Below are positions 41,870-55,300 of a stretch of 64,000 bases of DNA, piece by piece. The translations under genes and the position numbers were made by a program. The DNA is from Lycocorax pyrrhopterus obiensis. Taxonomy: Eukaryota > Chordata > Aves > Passeriformes > Paradisaeidae. How positions within the stretch are numbered: position 1 is the first letter of the stretch; every line of letters starts with the position of its first letter. The notes below the pieces were generated by a model. The model made no database searches and was not told the origin of the DNA. It saw only the letters and a list, made by a program, of their open reading frames with translations. Location: positions 4,774,001 to 4,838,000 of the forward strand of contig JACSVZ010000037.1 in NCBI GenBank assembly GCA_014706295.1. The letters run 5' to 3'.

Positions 41870-44800
41870 GTGAGGGGGGTCGGGCCGGGGCCGGGCCGGG
41901 GGTCCCGGGGGGCTCCGGCACCCACCCCCTGTGCACCGCGGGGTCGGTGCTGCACCTGGGCTCCGTGCCCTGTGCGAGCAGGGGCTGTGCGGGGCTGGCT
42001 GAAGGGTGTGCAGGCCGGGCCCAGGGCACAGGCGTGTTGGCATTGAGGGTTTGTGTATGAAGCTCATCAAGCACTTGAATAGGAGAAGAATAAATACAAA
42101 CACGGCCAGAGAGAAAGGAGAGAAAACTCGGTGGAGCCCTGCGCAGGGTAAGAGTTGGACTCGATGATCCTTGCGGGTTCCTTCCAACTCAGAATATTCT
42201 GTGATTCTATGACTAGTTAGACAAAAATATTGTCTCTGCCTTGCAACTACGAGGGGCGGAGGGAGATCCTTGAGCCAAGAACATAAGAGGGCAAAGCTGA
42301 ATGGGGAGAGCAAAAGAGAAATGTAAGTTCACTGGTCTGAGTGCTCAAAAAACACTAAAAGCTTAAGATGTTTTTAAACTGGGACATGAAATGAATGGGG
42401 CAGTCAGAGGAAAAAAAGAAGCGTGATGTAGTTGTATATAGTATATACTCTTATTTTCTTGAGGGCCTCTTCCAACCTGGATTCTGTGATTCTGTAGTAT
42501 AGGTGTGATGTAGGTGTATAGAGTGTAGGTTTCCTCTCACTCACACGGTCTTGTTCACGATCTAGAGCCACTTGTATTCCACTGCAAGCTCAACCCACCT
42601 CAAATTCAGTGACCTCCTGGAGGTCTCATCTCACCACTGTCCCGGACAGATTCCTGAGTGTGTGGTGCCAGTGGAATTTGGTAAAGCCCTTTCAGTGTGC
42701 TCAGGGTCGCACTGCAGCGCAGGAGGGGAAAGATCTGGCTGTGTGAGCAACTGGGAAGAAAACAGAGCAGTCTGCCACCGACTGCACATTGTTATGTGCA
42801 ATCACTGAAATCTGCCCAGATTTGGCTAAATCACCGTGAGCCTCTCTGTTGATCCCTTTATTTTGGACTGAGGAGGCTGAGGATGCAGGGAAGGCTATTG
42901 AACTAAACTGAAATAGAAATAAATTACATAAAATTGGTACTCTTGGCTAACCAGCACAGATCTGGGTTGTGAAAGGCCGAGTTGCCAAACTCACAGGAGG
43001 CGGGGTGGCTTTGCATCACCCAGGTGTTTTCGTCAGCCCCAGTCTGAGGTGCAGGCATGACAGTCCGTCCCTCACACTTCAAGTGAATGCTTCCAGAATG
43101 AGGAAACCTGAAACAATCTGTGACTGGTCCATAAGGCACCTGGGCAGTCTACTGGGCTGGCAGTTTCTGAGAAAGAAGTCTGGTTAATTGGCAAATGTGG
43201 TTGCCTAAAAAACATTCAGGTTCCCCCCGCTTTGTTTAGCGTTGCTTTATCTCAAAATAAGGCTCAATGTTTGGAAATGGAAAAGTCTCGCTTTTTAACA
43301 GGCCTCATAAATGTAGCCAGAGAACCCTCTGGGTTTTAAAGGTAAAGATGAAGAATCAGATTCCGTCCCATCGCACGTAGCAATGCTGGATCCTCAGGCA
43401 ATAACAAGTTACTTGCCCCCCTTTCGGCGTTGCCTGGAAAAAGGGGATGTGATTGAAGGATATATAGTACAGTGGGTGACTTTTCAAGGGGACAGTTTTG
43501 GAATTAAACAGACCGATGAAAATATCTTTACAAGTCTCACAGAATGTAAACACCACTCCTCTTACACAACCATTGCAGTTTTGACACTGTTACCAATGCT
43601 TGTAGAAAGTTGTCCCCATTGCACTCTAAACGTTTAGAGAATTTAATAAAATATTTGCTTTCTGCCATTGGTGATGTTTGTTTATTTATTGCCAAGCTTT
43701 CAACATGAGGCTGTGAGTAGTGGCACTGCCTCACTTAACATGTTTATATTTGGGCCCCATCATGTTTTCTATTACAAATCAAGTTAATTTAGATGCTGAA
43801 AAGGGAGTGTCAGACATCTTATGGCTTATTATCTGTTTTTCTTAGTTTAATTTTCTCATTCTCATGAATTAATATATTGCCTCAAGCAGTGTGGGGAGAG
43901 GGGAGTATTGCAGCTCAAATGAAATTGTTTATGTAGATAGAATTATGTTCTAAAGGCAATAAATATTTCTACCAGAGATTTTAAAATACTTTGTTTTGTT
44001 TAGAAATCATGTTCCTTGGGCCTTTAGCAATGTCTTTACTAAAAATAAGCAAAAGAAAAGACCCTGTCTTTCTGTTACTGCTTTTTTATAGTAAAAGAAA
44101 GAGAAGAGCAAGGTGATGGTGTAGCCTGTGAACAGAATAACCAGTTTCAGATTTATCTTGGCTATCAGTGTTTCTTTAGTGCTAAATACTTTAGCAATAT
44201 GTTTGGTGACTCTTCTTGGTGGAGCCTGGCAGCAAACCAGTCCTCTGGTGTTCCAGTTAACCATAAATCCCAGTAGTGTGAGAAAAATTGAAATTCTTTG
44301 GCGTTAATTGGCAGTAGTGTTGTTGAATCTACCATCTAGCTGTGTGTTTTCTTTGCGTAAGCAAGTAGTTAAAGTAAATTTCAAAGATGTTGAAAGATGC
44401 CAGATTTGTTGCTCCAGAGACTTAATTCCCTAGTTGCACTGTTAGTCAATATATTGGTAAATTTTCCTCCCCACTTGCCTGTAGCTCTTGGCTGATAAGC
44501 CTCTGTATTCTGTGCCTTAAAGGATGGATTTCATGTTGAAGGTGAATGATCTCTGGATGGTGATGGTCATAATTTTCATTAAACACAGACTGTTGAACAG
44601 CCATTGCTGACGTGTCCCAGAGGGTGACAGTCCCCTGCCTTACAAGACTAGTTCCTTTGCCTTGTAGTTGGAAATCTGTCTGGAAGGGAAATACAGATCT
44701 CATTTAAAATGGTGGCAGCTTTGGACAATGTACTCAAAGTACCATAAATGATCCAACTCATCATTTAGGTGCCATCAGGGCTATAAGCACATGGCAGAAT

Positions 44801-46386
44801 TGGTGAGCATTTGTCTTCAGGATCAAGACTCTTCCTGTCAATGTAATTATGACATGTTTTCTCACTGTAACCCAAGCTTCATTTCAAATTCTTCTTGGAG
44901 CAGTTTCCCAGGTTGGCCAAATATTGTGGAGTGACAGTCCAAAAATACTAGTGCAGCTCTTTAGGGCAGAATATAGGAGCTCTAGTACTTAGAATGCTCT
45001 GGGAATTTCCTAGTGATATGAATTCAGTGGTGGGCCCTTCCTTCCTTCCTCCCACCCAGAGGTTATGGCAAACGATCCCAGAGAATCCCTGTCCACCTGT
45101 GAGGTCTGGCTGGGCCCTGGTGATGCTCCTTGTCTGGAAGCAGATGAGTTGCAGTATATTTGAGTTTCTGGCACCCTCTTGTGGTAAATACTTATTTTAT
45201 CTTTGTGTATTTTGCAAATGGGAAAAATAAAACTTGAGATACTTTGAAGGTGAGGTATATTGCATAAAAATGAGGAATAGAATTGTAGGAGAAAAGGTCA
45301 CTTAAGAACCTTGGTGCTATCACTGAACAGTTTTGTTTTTCCCTATACTCAGTGATTGGGACCCCTTTACCCTAAATGAGCCTCAAAACTTGTCTTCGTT
45401 CCTAGTCAAACTGCATTTTTTCACCATTGAGGTCACCAGTATGTGTTACCTCTCCTACAATAAAACACCTCAGGTGAAAATGGTGTGGTTTAGACCATCT
45501 TAACATCAGGTGGACCCTGTTTGAAAGAAAATTGTTGACCAAGATAAGTTTATTTTATGGTAAAACTTAGGCATCTCTACCTAGGAGGAGAGCTGGTCCA
45601 TTCCAGTTACATGGAGATCAAACTGCATTCTTGGGCAGCAAAGAAAAGCGCAGAGAATAATTCTGTAACATGAGGGACTATGGGGAAGTGTTGGGTCTGT
45701 TCTTGAGCAGTGAGTGAATATGAGCAAAATTGCAGGTGAGCCTGGAGAGTGGGAGCTCTGGAATTTTGAAGTCTAGTCTAATCTTTGGCTGACTGTCCCA
45801 CTTCAATCAAACAGTTTCTTCTTCCTCCTGTTCACCACTCATTCCTAGTGTGCAAGGTGAAGTGTTCAGCATCTGCTCTAAAACTTCACCTCTTAAGTAT
45901 GTGTGGGAAACAAGGGTGGTCCTGGTACTGCTGAGAGTTTGTGAGGTTTAGGTAAATCATGGTTATTTCGAAATCTTTAGAAGAATGGTTCAGAAAACAA
46001 AGGGTGCATTACTGGATCATGGAAATGGGAGATGTATTTCAAAATTTGTGTTAGGGTAGCCACTACTCTTGTGCCATCTCTTAGGAGTCTTGCTGGCTCT
46101 CACTGCTGACTCCCTAAAATCAGTTCTGCAGGTTCTGTTAATTCCCTTGTTTTAAATGGGGAATTAATATTTTTTTCTGTGGTTCTGACCTTTTTGTCTT
46201 CAGTCTTCCACCGAACTGCTGCTGATAGCACAGACAAATGTGCCTGCCTAAATCCTGCTCACAGGAGCCTTCCAGAGGAGTGTTTCTAACGGTGTCCATC
46301 GGGTGGCAATGTGACCTCACTCTTTTTCTGCTTTACAGGCTGGCTCCTGCCCTGCGACTGAGAACGCCGCATCTCGGGAGCCGCTG
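41834..46386 (+). CDS. PEX14: PEX14 (peroxin-14), first two coding exons; gene continues beyond the window
   Basis: PEX14 is a peroxisomal membrane protein that docks the cargo receptor PEX5 and forms the import pore with PEX13. Exons 41834-41869 and 46339-46386 give MAAAERAEQPGQ plus AGSCPATENAASREPL, matching the variable human start and the conserved REPL that precedes the PEX5-binding helices. Intron 1 is 4.5 kb. The next expected exon (starting IATAVKFLQ in the family) is not visible, so 46387-64000 is intron 2. Identification rests on 28 residues plus the conserved head-to-head position with DFFA; the PEX5-binding, membrane and coiled-coil parts lie outside. Confidence 0.88.
42146..42212 (+). 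mobile_element. Short CR1 3' end
   Basis: AGAGTTGGACTCGATGATCC, then GGGTTCCTTCCAACTCAG and ATTCTGTGATTCTATGAC: the last 65-70 bases of a CR1 in sense orientation. Confidence 0.9.
42461..42497 (+). mobile_element. Very short CR1 3' end
   Basis: GGGCCTCTTCCAACCTGG followed by ATTCTGTGATTCTGTAG. Only the extreme 3' end is left. Confidence 0.75.
43383..43637 (+). other. Unassigned 84-codon ORF with AATAAA just downstream
   Basis: An open frame from ATG to TAG with a balanced composition (it includes YLPPFRRCLEKGDVIEGY). AATAAA follows at 43645-43650. I recognise no family, and no promoter or splice signal marks it. It is inside PEX14 intron 1 and is most likely chance, or part of a noncoding transcript. 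Confidence 0.15.
46339..46386 (+). CDS. PEX14: PEX14 coding exon 2
   Basis: Encodes AGSCPATENAASREPL, phase 0 at both ends. Acceptor CTTTACAG, donor GTAAGT. Confidence 0.87.
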
Positions 46387-49300
46387 GTAAGTTCCTCAAA
46401 AAGCAGCATTGAATTTCTTGTTGATAACACGAATTGTTCTCTTTGCCGCATCATTTTTCAGCCTTTGTTTAGCTTTTTTGAGGAGCTGGTGCTTTGTGGA
46501 AAAGGTGTAAACTGCTGCAGGTCGCCATGCTGTTCACACCTCTGAATTCTGATCTGTAGCCACAACTTGTGAGCCTGGGATTAGACATGGGTGGCCTGGG
46601 CTGCTGCCTGTCCTGAACGTGTGCTCTTGTTCAGAGCCTCTTTAGGAAAGAGTCTGAAGAAAGCCCTGTGCAGCAGATTCGTAGTGTTAACTCTTATAAA
46701 AACCCCTCTGCTGCTCAGAGACCTCATTCAAGCTGTCTTTATATTCAGAGGCACTCAGAGTGAGCTTAGAAATGTTTGTCAGCTGGCAGTGTGCGTAATC
46801 CAATGTTTTTACTCTAGAAGCGTTTTGGAAAGGGCCCTGGGATTTTTTGTGTATGAGGATAACTAAGAGAACCCTGTTTTGTTTGCTCTTTTATGGTGAT
46901 GCAGAGTGGGAAGTGAGCCACTACTCCTGGAGCTGCAGTATATGGTTTTTTACAACCTTGGTTTTTTTTTTTCCTTCCTTCCTCTTCAGCCATCTATAAG
47001 TCAGCCAAAACCTTGACAAAATTCTTCGCCAGTGTTTTCATCGTAAATATATAAATCTCTGAGTTTCTTGTGCAGCTTTCATTTGTTGGTCATAGTGAAT
47101 ACAAGCTGTTTGCAAGGAGAAGACTCAAGTACTTGTGGCACTGGCCACGTCAAAGTATTTTTATCAAGTAACTCTGACCTAGAGAACCCAGGAGATGGTT
47201 TTTAAAAAAGAGAGATGTGAGTAAAGACTGTGAACTGAGAAAAGTCAGTAAAATGCATCTCATGAAAGGGCTGTTTGTGAATTCTGTTGCAGTGACAGTC
47301 TCTCTTTCTAGTAGCACTGTGCCATCCCTTAATTGCATGGATATCTGTACATGAGATTACCTGAAGTTGTTATCGTCACCATGTGCTTTGTGGTGGATTT
47401 GGTGGTTTGTTTTTGGAGGGGTTGGTTGTCTCTGCCTTAGGAAGGTCAGGGCAGGCAGCAGATCATCAGAGCCTGTGCTGGTCAACAGCTTGTTCTTTCT
47501 CAAGGCAGATTCTAACATTACGTTAGATATAATTAATTTCTTACTGTATATGTGACTGCAGAATTGCTCAGAGGAAGCACGTAGCAGTTGTGTATGTTTC
47601 TGTTTGGGTGGATATTCTTACTACATAAAATTATTTATACACTTTAAGAACTCCAACATAAACTTTACTCTCACGATGGTGAGTCTAGCTTGTGAGCTAA
47701 TTAGAGCCCTCTGAAAGGTGGAGGTTTCCTTCTTATTTTTTCATTAACTTTTTTAAAATAATAAACTCTTACAGTCTTTGTCACATTTGTTTAGGAGTCA
47801 TTATTGCTTCCATCTGCTCCTCTGTAGACGCCTTATTAAATGAGCAATTCAGGTCTGTGAGCCAGATGACCTGACTTCCACCATCCTGCTGTGGCTTCCC
47901 TGTGGCCAGGATCGTGCACGCTGCCTTCCACACATGCAGGAGATCCTGGCCCATAAACCAGACTCGTAGGCACATGGTGCTGTGTCATAAAAGTGTTTAC
48001 GGAAACACCAGAGCAAACTGTGGCACGAATCCAACAGATGGCTCTGTGGGGGAGCTGTGTGCTCGGGGGTATCATCCTGGACTTCACATTTGGTGGTAAG
48101 CAGTTGAAGAGTACAGAGGAGGGAGGAAAGTCTCATGACCAAATTCTGCTCTGCACCCCCTTACCCTTTTTGACTTTATTGGTGAGTGGAAGGAGTCGGT
48201 GCTTCACGGGACCGACCTGTTTGGAACATACCAGCACACAAGAATGGGAAAGCAGTAGAGTTAAAACACCTTTCATTGTATCAGCAGAAGTTGTTACAGA
48301 CTCAGGCTGGTTTTGTATTGGATTTGTGATTCTAATGGATACTATCCTTCTAGGTGCTAAGTACAGCACCTTGCCCCGTGCACAGGGGCACTGTCTTCTG
48401 CCTACCCTGTACCCTGCCTACAGCCTGCTGCTTTCAGCAGGAATCCAGGAGAAGCCAGGATTCCTAGTTGTTTGCACAAGGACTTCAGCATCCTGCAAGA
48501 TCCTGTAGCAGACCCAGTCTGACACATCATATTGTGTCCTGCGTTTGGGTCTTCCAGGATACCTTGCAAAGGTTTATGGCCTTACTGAAGCCTTCAGAAT
48601 GCAGCCCTACAAACTCATGTCACAATCCAAACTGCTCTTTTTCCCACCCACTTTTGATTATTTGAGCCACCAAACTGGAGATAACGAACTCCACGTCCAT
48701 GCCGTTAATCCCTTGAGTTATCCAGTGTCCTTACAATAAACTGTCCCAGCTGAAAAATACTCCCTAATAGGAGGTCACTGTGTTAGAGCAGTGACAGTGG
48801 CGGATGAGTGGGAGGGGGCTGGGGACAGCTATAATTCCTGCAGCAGAGCGGACACTCATTTCCCTGGCTGTCGGTCTTGGCCCATTAAAATTTGCCGTGT
48901 AGCTCCATAGTGGGAAGTGTAACCTTGTGTTCACAGAGTGTCAGCATCTCGCTCTGCTGCTGTTTACAGCCACGTTTGTCATCGTCAGCGCAGGATCAGC
49001 TTCTCCTTGAGTCTGGCTTATCAGTGCACACTGCTGCATCCCCTGCTGCTTGGAGCAGCCACCTCTGATAAGCCACTGAACACTTGTGGAATTGGAATAG
49101 GTTTGTCTTTTTACAGCCACTCAAAGCAAAGTCCTGGGATGTGCAAAGGATGTAACTACATAGGACAAACTCTTCTTTCAGTGAGGCTAAACCATTAGAA
49201 AATCCTTTACATCAGGAATCTGTGTTTTCTTGGTCTAATATCTCTCCAGAATGTATTTAAGTAATCTGTTTAGCTTGTTCTGTTTCTCGCTAGCAGAGTC

Positions 49301-52300
49301 TTGTAGCTTTTTAACCATTTTGAGGCATTTTCAAGAGCTTAAATATTTTTGCTGTTGGCCTTTGCTTTCTGTCCAGTCTGCTGCAGCCTAAATTACAGTT
49401 CTGGAGGTTGTGCTTGTAAGAGCCTCCAACAGAAACCCGGGCTGTAGGGAGAACCTAAGGAAGGAGAGTTGTCAGTGAGGCCTTTCAACATGATGCTTGT
49501 TTGTTTGGGTTTTTTTCTGTCACAAAACATACTCATTCCCTAGCTGGTGCTTGGTACCTGGAAGAAGTACTCATTGTAAATATGAAAGTACTGGTTGTAA
49601 ATGTAAAACACTCTGTTGGTTGCTCACTAAATTACAAAATCCCTGGATCAGGATTCTTTTGCAGATTATTTAATTTTTTCTTCTTTTATTTTTAGCATGT
49701 TCTGTTTCTTTCTGTTTCTTGCTGCAGATAGGAGCAGTTAACACTGAAATATGGACATTTTATTCCTTTTTTTACACGCTGTTGAAAGGTACAAGTTAAC
49801 AAGAATTACTGCTGCCTCTATAGCAATTAGTGTAGAGTTTGTTGGAATGTGCTGGAGCCCTCGTGGCTTTTCCCCACCCTTTGTTAAATTGATTTTCAAA
49901 TATTTAAGGGTCAGGGTAATGGCCAGAACTCTTTTAACTTCCCTTTTTGTGCAAACATCACAGAATACACGGCAGTGAGTGACAGACAGTAGAATTATTA
50001 AATCCTTTCTGTTTTGTTGTCTCATTTTACACTTTATCTGTTCTGTTAAGCTTCCTCACAAGTAGCATACGAGTACAGAAGATTTCATTTAGGTTTCTGA
50101 GAAAGCAGCTTTGCAATTGAGATTTTACTTTTAGCTCTAACTGGTGTAATTAGAAGTTGATGGAGACTGATACTAACAAATACTGTTGTCTTTACCATTT
50201 GAACAAAACCATGAGTGGGAATGAGGAGAGGCTACAGATTTGCGTCACAAGATTTGAGAGAGCTTGCTGGGGTTCATGTTAGTTAAGACTACTCAGAGTC
50301 TACTTTTTTATAAACAAACCATTGGGCAAATTGAAATTGAGAATCCATGTCCCTCTTCTTATGAAGGAGTAGATAGATGCTCTTTCTGCCCTGTCAAACC
50401 CTACAGAAAATGAGATACATGAGAATTTTTTTAAGTTCTTCTTTGCCTGAAATCGCTGTTTGAAATGAATTCAAGAATGATATTTTCACTTAAAAACTCA
50501 CACTTTGTTTTCTGGAACACATTCTTTAGCAAGGGATACCTTGCAATATCCTCATCCTTTCTTTTACATTTCAAAGGTCTTAGTCTAGAGTTGTAGAAAA
50601 TTGTGGTGTTTTTTGTTTGGTTGGGTCTTTTTGTTTGTTTTTTTTTTTTTTTTAAGAAGAACTTTTTTTCCCAGAAATGATATGAGGGACTGGAGTGTGC
50701 TGGAGGGACACTCCCCATCACACTTCTGCCTTCCATTTTCCCATCCTTTATTGTTTGAGAAAAGATTTATACCTGTTTACTGTACAAATTTTCCATCTGC
50801 CACGATGGGTTTGTTCCTGGTGGTGGTGTACGCTGAATGATTCTCTATAAGTAAATCTATCCAGAGGGGATTTCCAGACAGCCAGAGTCAGTAGGCAACT
50901 AACTTACAGCCCCCAGGGAAACATTAGTCAGGGTAATTTACCACTGTCAGCAGGAGAGGGAGAGAGACCTCAGCTCCACGACCTCCCTCCTGCCCGGGCA
51001 GGATCCTCGTGTGTGATGATACTGCATTTGGTTTGGGGAGGACCTGGAGGTGCTGCTGTGACATCCCAGTGCTGGCCAGTAATTCCACCAGGCTGTGGAG
51101 GGCAATTGCTGCGCAGGTTTTGGGTTTATTGGGCCGTGAACAGGGAGCCAGAGGTGTGTGACTGCCACACACAATGTCCTCTGGTTTGCTGCAAAGAGAG
51201 CTCTGTGATTTACTAAGCAGAGCTCTCTTGTGTTTGACCTTCTGATAAGTTCGTGATTATTGGGTTTTGCCTGTTTTTCTCTCTTTCTTCTGGGTGTTCA
51301 TTGACTTCTTTTGTCATTCATGGAAAGTGCACTCGCTTAATCTGTCGATTCCTTTTACTCTGTTGATTTAGACAAATATATTAATGTGTGCCAAGCACAC
51401 AGATGCAAATTGACTTACTGAGCATAGTTAAAGAAACACCAGGTTAAACTGTCCATTTGAGGTCAGTGGAAAAGTTTGGAATTCCTTTAAATCTCAATTT
51501 TAAAAGAGGGTAGACTAATAGTTTGGGATATAACTTGTATTATAGCATTATATATTAATTTATGAGAGCTAGAAACTTGCAGTAGTCACAGGCCAAAGCA
51601 GGTTTAAGACCCAGTCAGCCTGTACAAAATGTACTGGTGGCTCTGGCTATCCCCCAGAGCTGACAAGTTAAATGCCACTTCAGAGTGGTGGATGAGACAG
51701 CACAACCAGGACAGGGACAGTCTTTTTCTGTCACTGACAGGGGCATGAGTTAGTAGTTTATAGTATTTTCCCCTTGAAAGAACCAAATTTTTTATGTTCT
51801 TGTGATGTTTGCAGGGTCTGAAGGTGCTACACCTACAAACAGTATTTTACAGCTCATGTCCTGCTTTGCTCAGCTGGCAGGAGGATTGGGAGCACTTTGC
51901 TGTGTGCACCCCAGCTGCTGGAATGGAGGCACGGCAGAGGTACCAGCGCTGGTAATGATTATGGGATCAAGGTGGGATAAAGGCGTCATTCCTGCTCTGG
52001 ATGTGGGAGCTTTGCTATGTGCAGAGCAGCTTGTAGAGGGCAGCAATTGCCCACAGTTCTCTCTGCTTGGGGAGAGGAGGGACCAGCTGAAGAACTTCAC
52101 CAGAGTGACTGGACCGCCTTTTTAGCTTCTTGAAATAACTTTATGCTGGAACTTGTTCCTTGGAGTGCCTCTTGACTCCACAGTATTAAATTCCTACTCT
52201 GAAAAATGTCGCTAGAGATTGTTAATTCCTCTCCTGCCTCTAACACCACTGGAGAGTTGGACTCCTTTTGCCCAGGCACTGCCCGTGTCATTGTTACTGC

Positions 52301-55300
52301 AATCAAAAAGAGTCTAGTGACAGCCTGTGATCCATATAAGATTATAGCTGCCTACGTGGGATAACTTCCCCCTCATTTCTTGCCTTCCTCCTTCCTTCTT
52401 GGCCTTCCTCTCCTACTTTTACCTGGGAGATCATGCCATTAGAAAACATTTGCAATGTCTATGGCATCTTTGTTGTGCCTCAGATACGTTCATCACATTA
52501 AAAGTAAGGTAGCAGGGGCACAAAAGGCATAATATTCAAGAACCTGAAAGAACATTCTCTAACCTTGATACACAGGAATACATTCTTCAGATTCTTCTGA
52601 TGCCAGCACCTTCAGAACCAAGATTTGCCAAACTAGGAAGTTGAGAGTTGGTATAAATCTTGGATTTGGAGTCCATGACCAACTTACTTGAGAAGGAATT
52701 TTCACTGCTTTTCATATTTCTTGTATTTCTCCATATGTCACTTACATTGCAAATCGTTCCAAACAGCCTAATAATTTTTTGGGTTTTTTGTTTTTGTTTT
52801 GTATGCACATTTACATAGCTCCTCTCTTTGTTACATTGTACAAACTGTGTCTTCTTCCCAGCTGTGACCCCCTAACACACCACTGCTACTTTGAAAAGTG
52901 TCATTCTGGAAAAATAACAAAGAAAATATGCATGGCTTTCTAGTAAAATGATTTTACAGCTGTAGAGAAGCAAGAGAGGGCACTCAGAATATGTGCCGCT
53001 TCTTTACATTATCTGTTTAATCTTCTGGTCAGAGCAGAATTTTCCTCTGCTGTCAATGTTCTGGTGTTTTGTCAAGCATCTGGCCTGAATGATGGTATTC
53101 CTTGGGATACAGTTGAACAGTAGAGGACATCTTGCTGGAATGGAGATTCCCAGCTATACAGTGAGAATTTCCTGTGTCGTCCAGCTCCTTCTCCTGTGTG
53201 TTTTGTGTGCCATCCTGAGTGATTCCTTTCCTCCTTAAGCATCTGCACCCTTCAGATGTTTGCAGACAGTTATCACATAATTTCTCCTTCTCCCCACCCC
53301 CATCCTGGTCTCTTAGCCAAGCTCTACATATTTAGCTCATTTAATCTTTCCTCATAAGTCAAGCCCATAATTGACAGCTCTGACACAGGGAGTTGTATTG
53401 GTTGCACATGCTGCCAACAGGATATAAATACTTTCTGTGCAGTGATTGAGAATTACAGACAAGACTGAGACGAGGCTGCCCCCTGACCCTCCAACACCGG
53501 ATTTTTGAAAACCCCTTTCTCAACTCAGGTTGCCACAATTCCATAAAGATGGACTTAGTTTCCAGTCTAATGGTCAGCTGCCAAACACCCAGTAGGCCTC
53601 AAAGCAGTGGTATCAGGTCCCTTGGGAAATTCAGTGCTGATGCCCCAAGGGATTCCAGTCTAAATTCTTATGGAGGTGGTGCTGTTGTCCAGACTTCCCC
53701 TGCCAGGCATGCAGGTGCCTCAGGCTGCTGAAGGCCATTCCTTCTGGGCAGGCAGAGCGGAGCTGAAGGGAATGGGTCCTTCACTGTCTCTGCCAAGAGG
53801 AAGCTCAGGGTGCCACCGGTCCCGCTGGCACGGCGGTGAACGAGTTCGGGATTCTTGCTTGTACTTGCAGGAGCTGGGAACCCGGAAAGGTGTTGCATTG
53901 GAGGAAGAGGTAGTTGCATGTCCATGAATTGGCACACACAGATCTGTTTCCAGCTAAACATATTTGGAGGTTGCTTTAGATGACTTGTCTCCTCAGGTTT
54001 GTTGCATTCTCCTGAAGATGATGGGTGAGCTAAGGAAAGTTGGGGAACTGGTAAATGAGCTGCCTGGCTTCTAATGTGTGTTCTGTGAGGCTTCATATGC
54101 TGCAACTTCCCCAGTGAGGCTGGTTCACAAACGTTACATGTATTATTGCCAAGCATGCAGCATAAAGAGAACATTTATGAAAGGTAATATCAGAGGAAAC
54201 ATTATAGCAGGGACCTTATAGCCTTTCCATTATTATGGTTTAAATCTTGACATGGTCTTTATTTGCAATGACACTGGGACCAGTAAAAAGTGTTTTTTCT
54301 CTTCCCCTCCCCTCCCCTCGCCTTTCTCCCTCCTTTTCATTCTTTTCTTCCACATCCTGTTCTGAAGCTGTGGTGCAGAGATACAAATCGTTAAACATGC
54401 GAGTCCTCAGAGAGCCAGGTTTCAGTTTGTGTGGAATCAGCCCCTTTTGACTCAGAAGTTGCAAACCAGATGACTCACAGTGATGCATGTTTGTTGTTTT
54501 TAATAACTGTCATTTTGCAAAATATGGTCAAAGCTTCAAACCATGACTTCTGGAGTAGGGGTGATGTGTATTTATTTTTAATTTGGGAGACTAGAAGCTG
54601 GAATGAGTTTGTCGCTGCAGTCTTCCCTTCAAATCTGAAGTAGAATAAAATTACATCATTGAAAATGTGAAAGATTTTAGACAAAATCTTTTCCTGTTAC
54701 CTGAAAAAAAATTTACTTTCTTAATCAATTACTTGAAAAGGCTCTAAGTGCCAAACATCTGGTGGGATTGTAGGCCCCTGGTTTATGTTTAAGTTTTTAA
54801 ATATATACCCAAAGGGACAGGTTTCTTAAAAAGGAAGCAGTCAGATGTTTTGTATTTGTGGAGTTTTAAAAAATAAATGCCATTCCTGCTTTACCATTTC
54901 TATTTTTAACAAAATTGTCATCTATCTCCTTTCATTTAAAGGACGGTAGCAAATGTATTTTAGTGGCAAAATTCTCCATTGGTAAAATCTTGTAGCAGTA
55001 TGGAAAATATGAAAATAGCTACACATTTAATTTTCTAGAGATTTATTGCTGCTTGTACAGCAGTTTGTAAACTCTAAACTCAGTATTAAGTGCTTTATGA
55101 CTTTTTTTTGTGTTTTACTTCTTAATTTGCCTCAAGAAGTATTGTTGTAATTCAATGAAGTTCTACAGGTTTGTTTTGCAGGTCAATTAATTTGAAGTGC
55201 GAATTTACAGCCACTTCCTCCCAACAGAGGAGTACCAGGATAAAATCTGTGTGAGAACAGGATTTGACCCTAAGTGTAAAAGTGGCCTTGTGACAGAATT

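Larger units (their letters stand above)
41480..42000. promoter_or_regulatory. Bidirectional CpG-island promoter, DFFA (-) and PEX14 (+)
   Basis: The start codons of the divergent genes are 235 bp apart (41598 and 41834) inside one CpG-rich block. No TATA box is visible. A perfect YY1-type AAGATGGCGGC covers the PEX14 start (41831-41841), and GATGGCGGC covers the DFFA start on the other strand. The divergent arrangement is conserved in mammals. Confidence 0.75.
41870..46338 (+). other. PEX14: PEX14 intron 1
   Basis: A 4.5 kb intron. It holds two short CR1 ends (42146-42212 and 42461-42497) and otherwise unique sequence. Two short unassigned ORFs (43383-43637 plus strand, 44446-44703 minus strand) have no support beyond being open. 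Confidence 0.75.

Noticed and set aside
46990..47030. Possible PEX14 exon 3 after a CCTTCCTCTTCAG acceptor
   Set aside because: In the required phase it reads PSISQPKP and then stops. It does not resemble the expected IATAVKFLQ exon.
53668..54174. 168-codon minus-strand ORF
   Set aside because: Low-information composition and no motif; overlaps another open frame on the plus strand.
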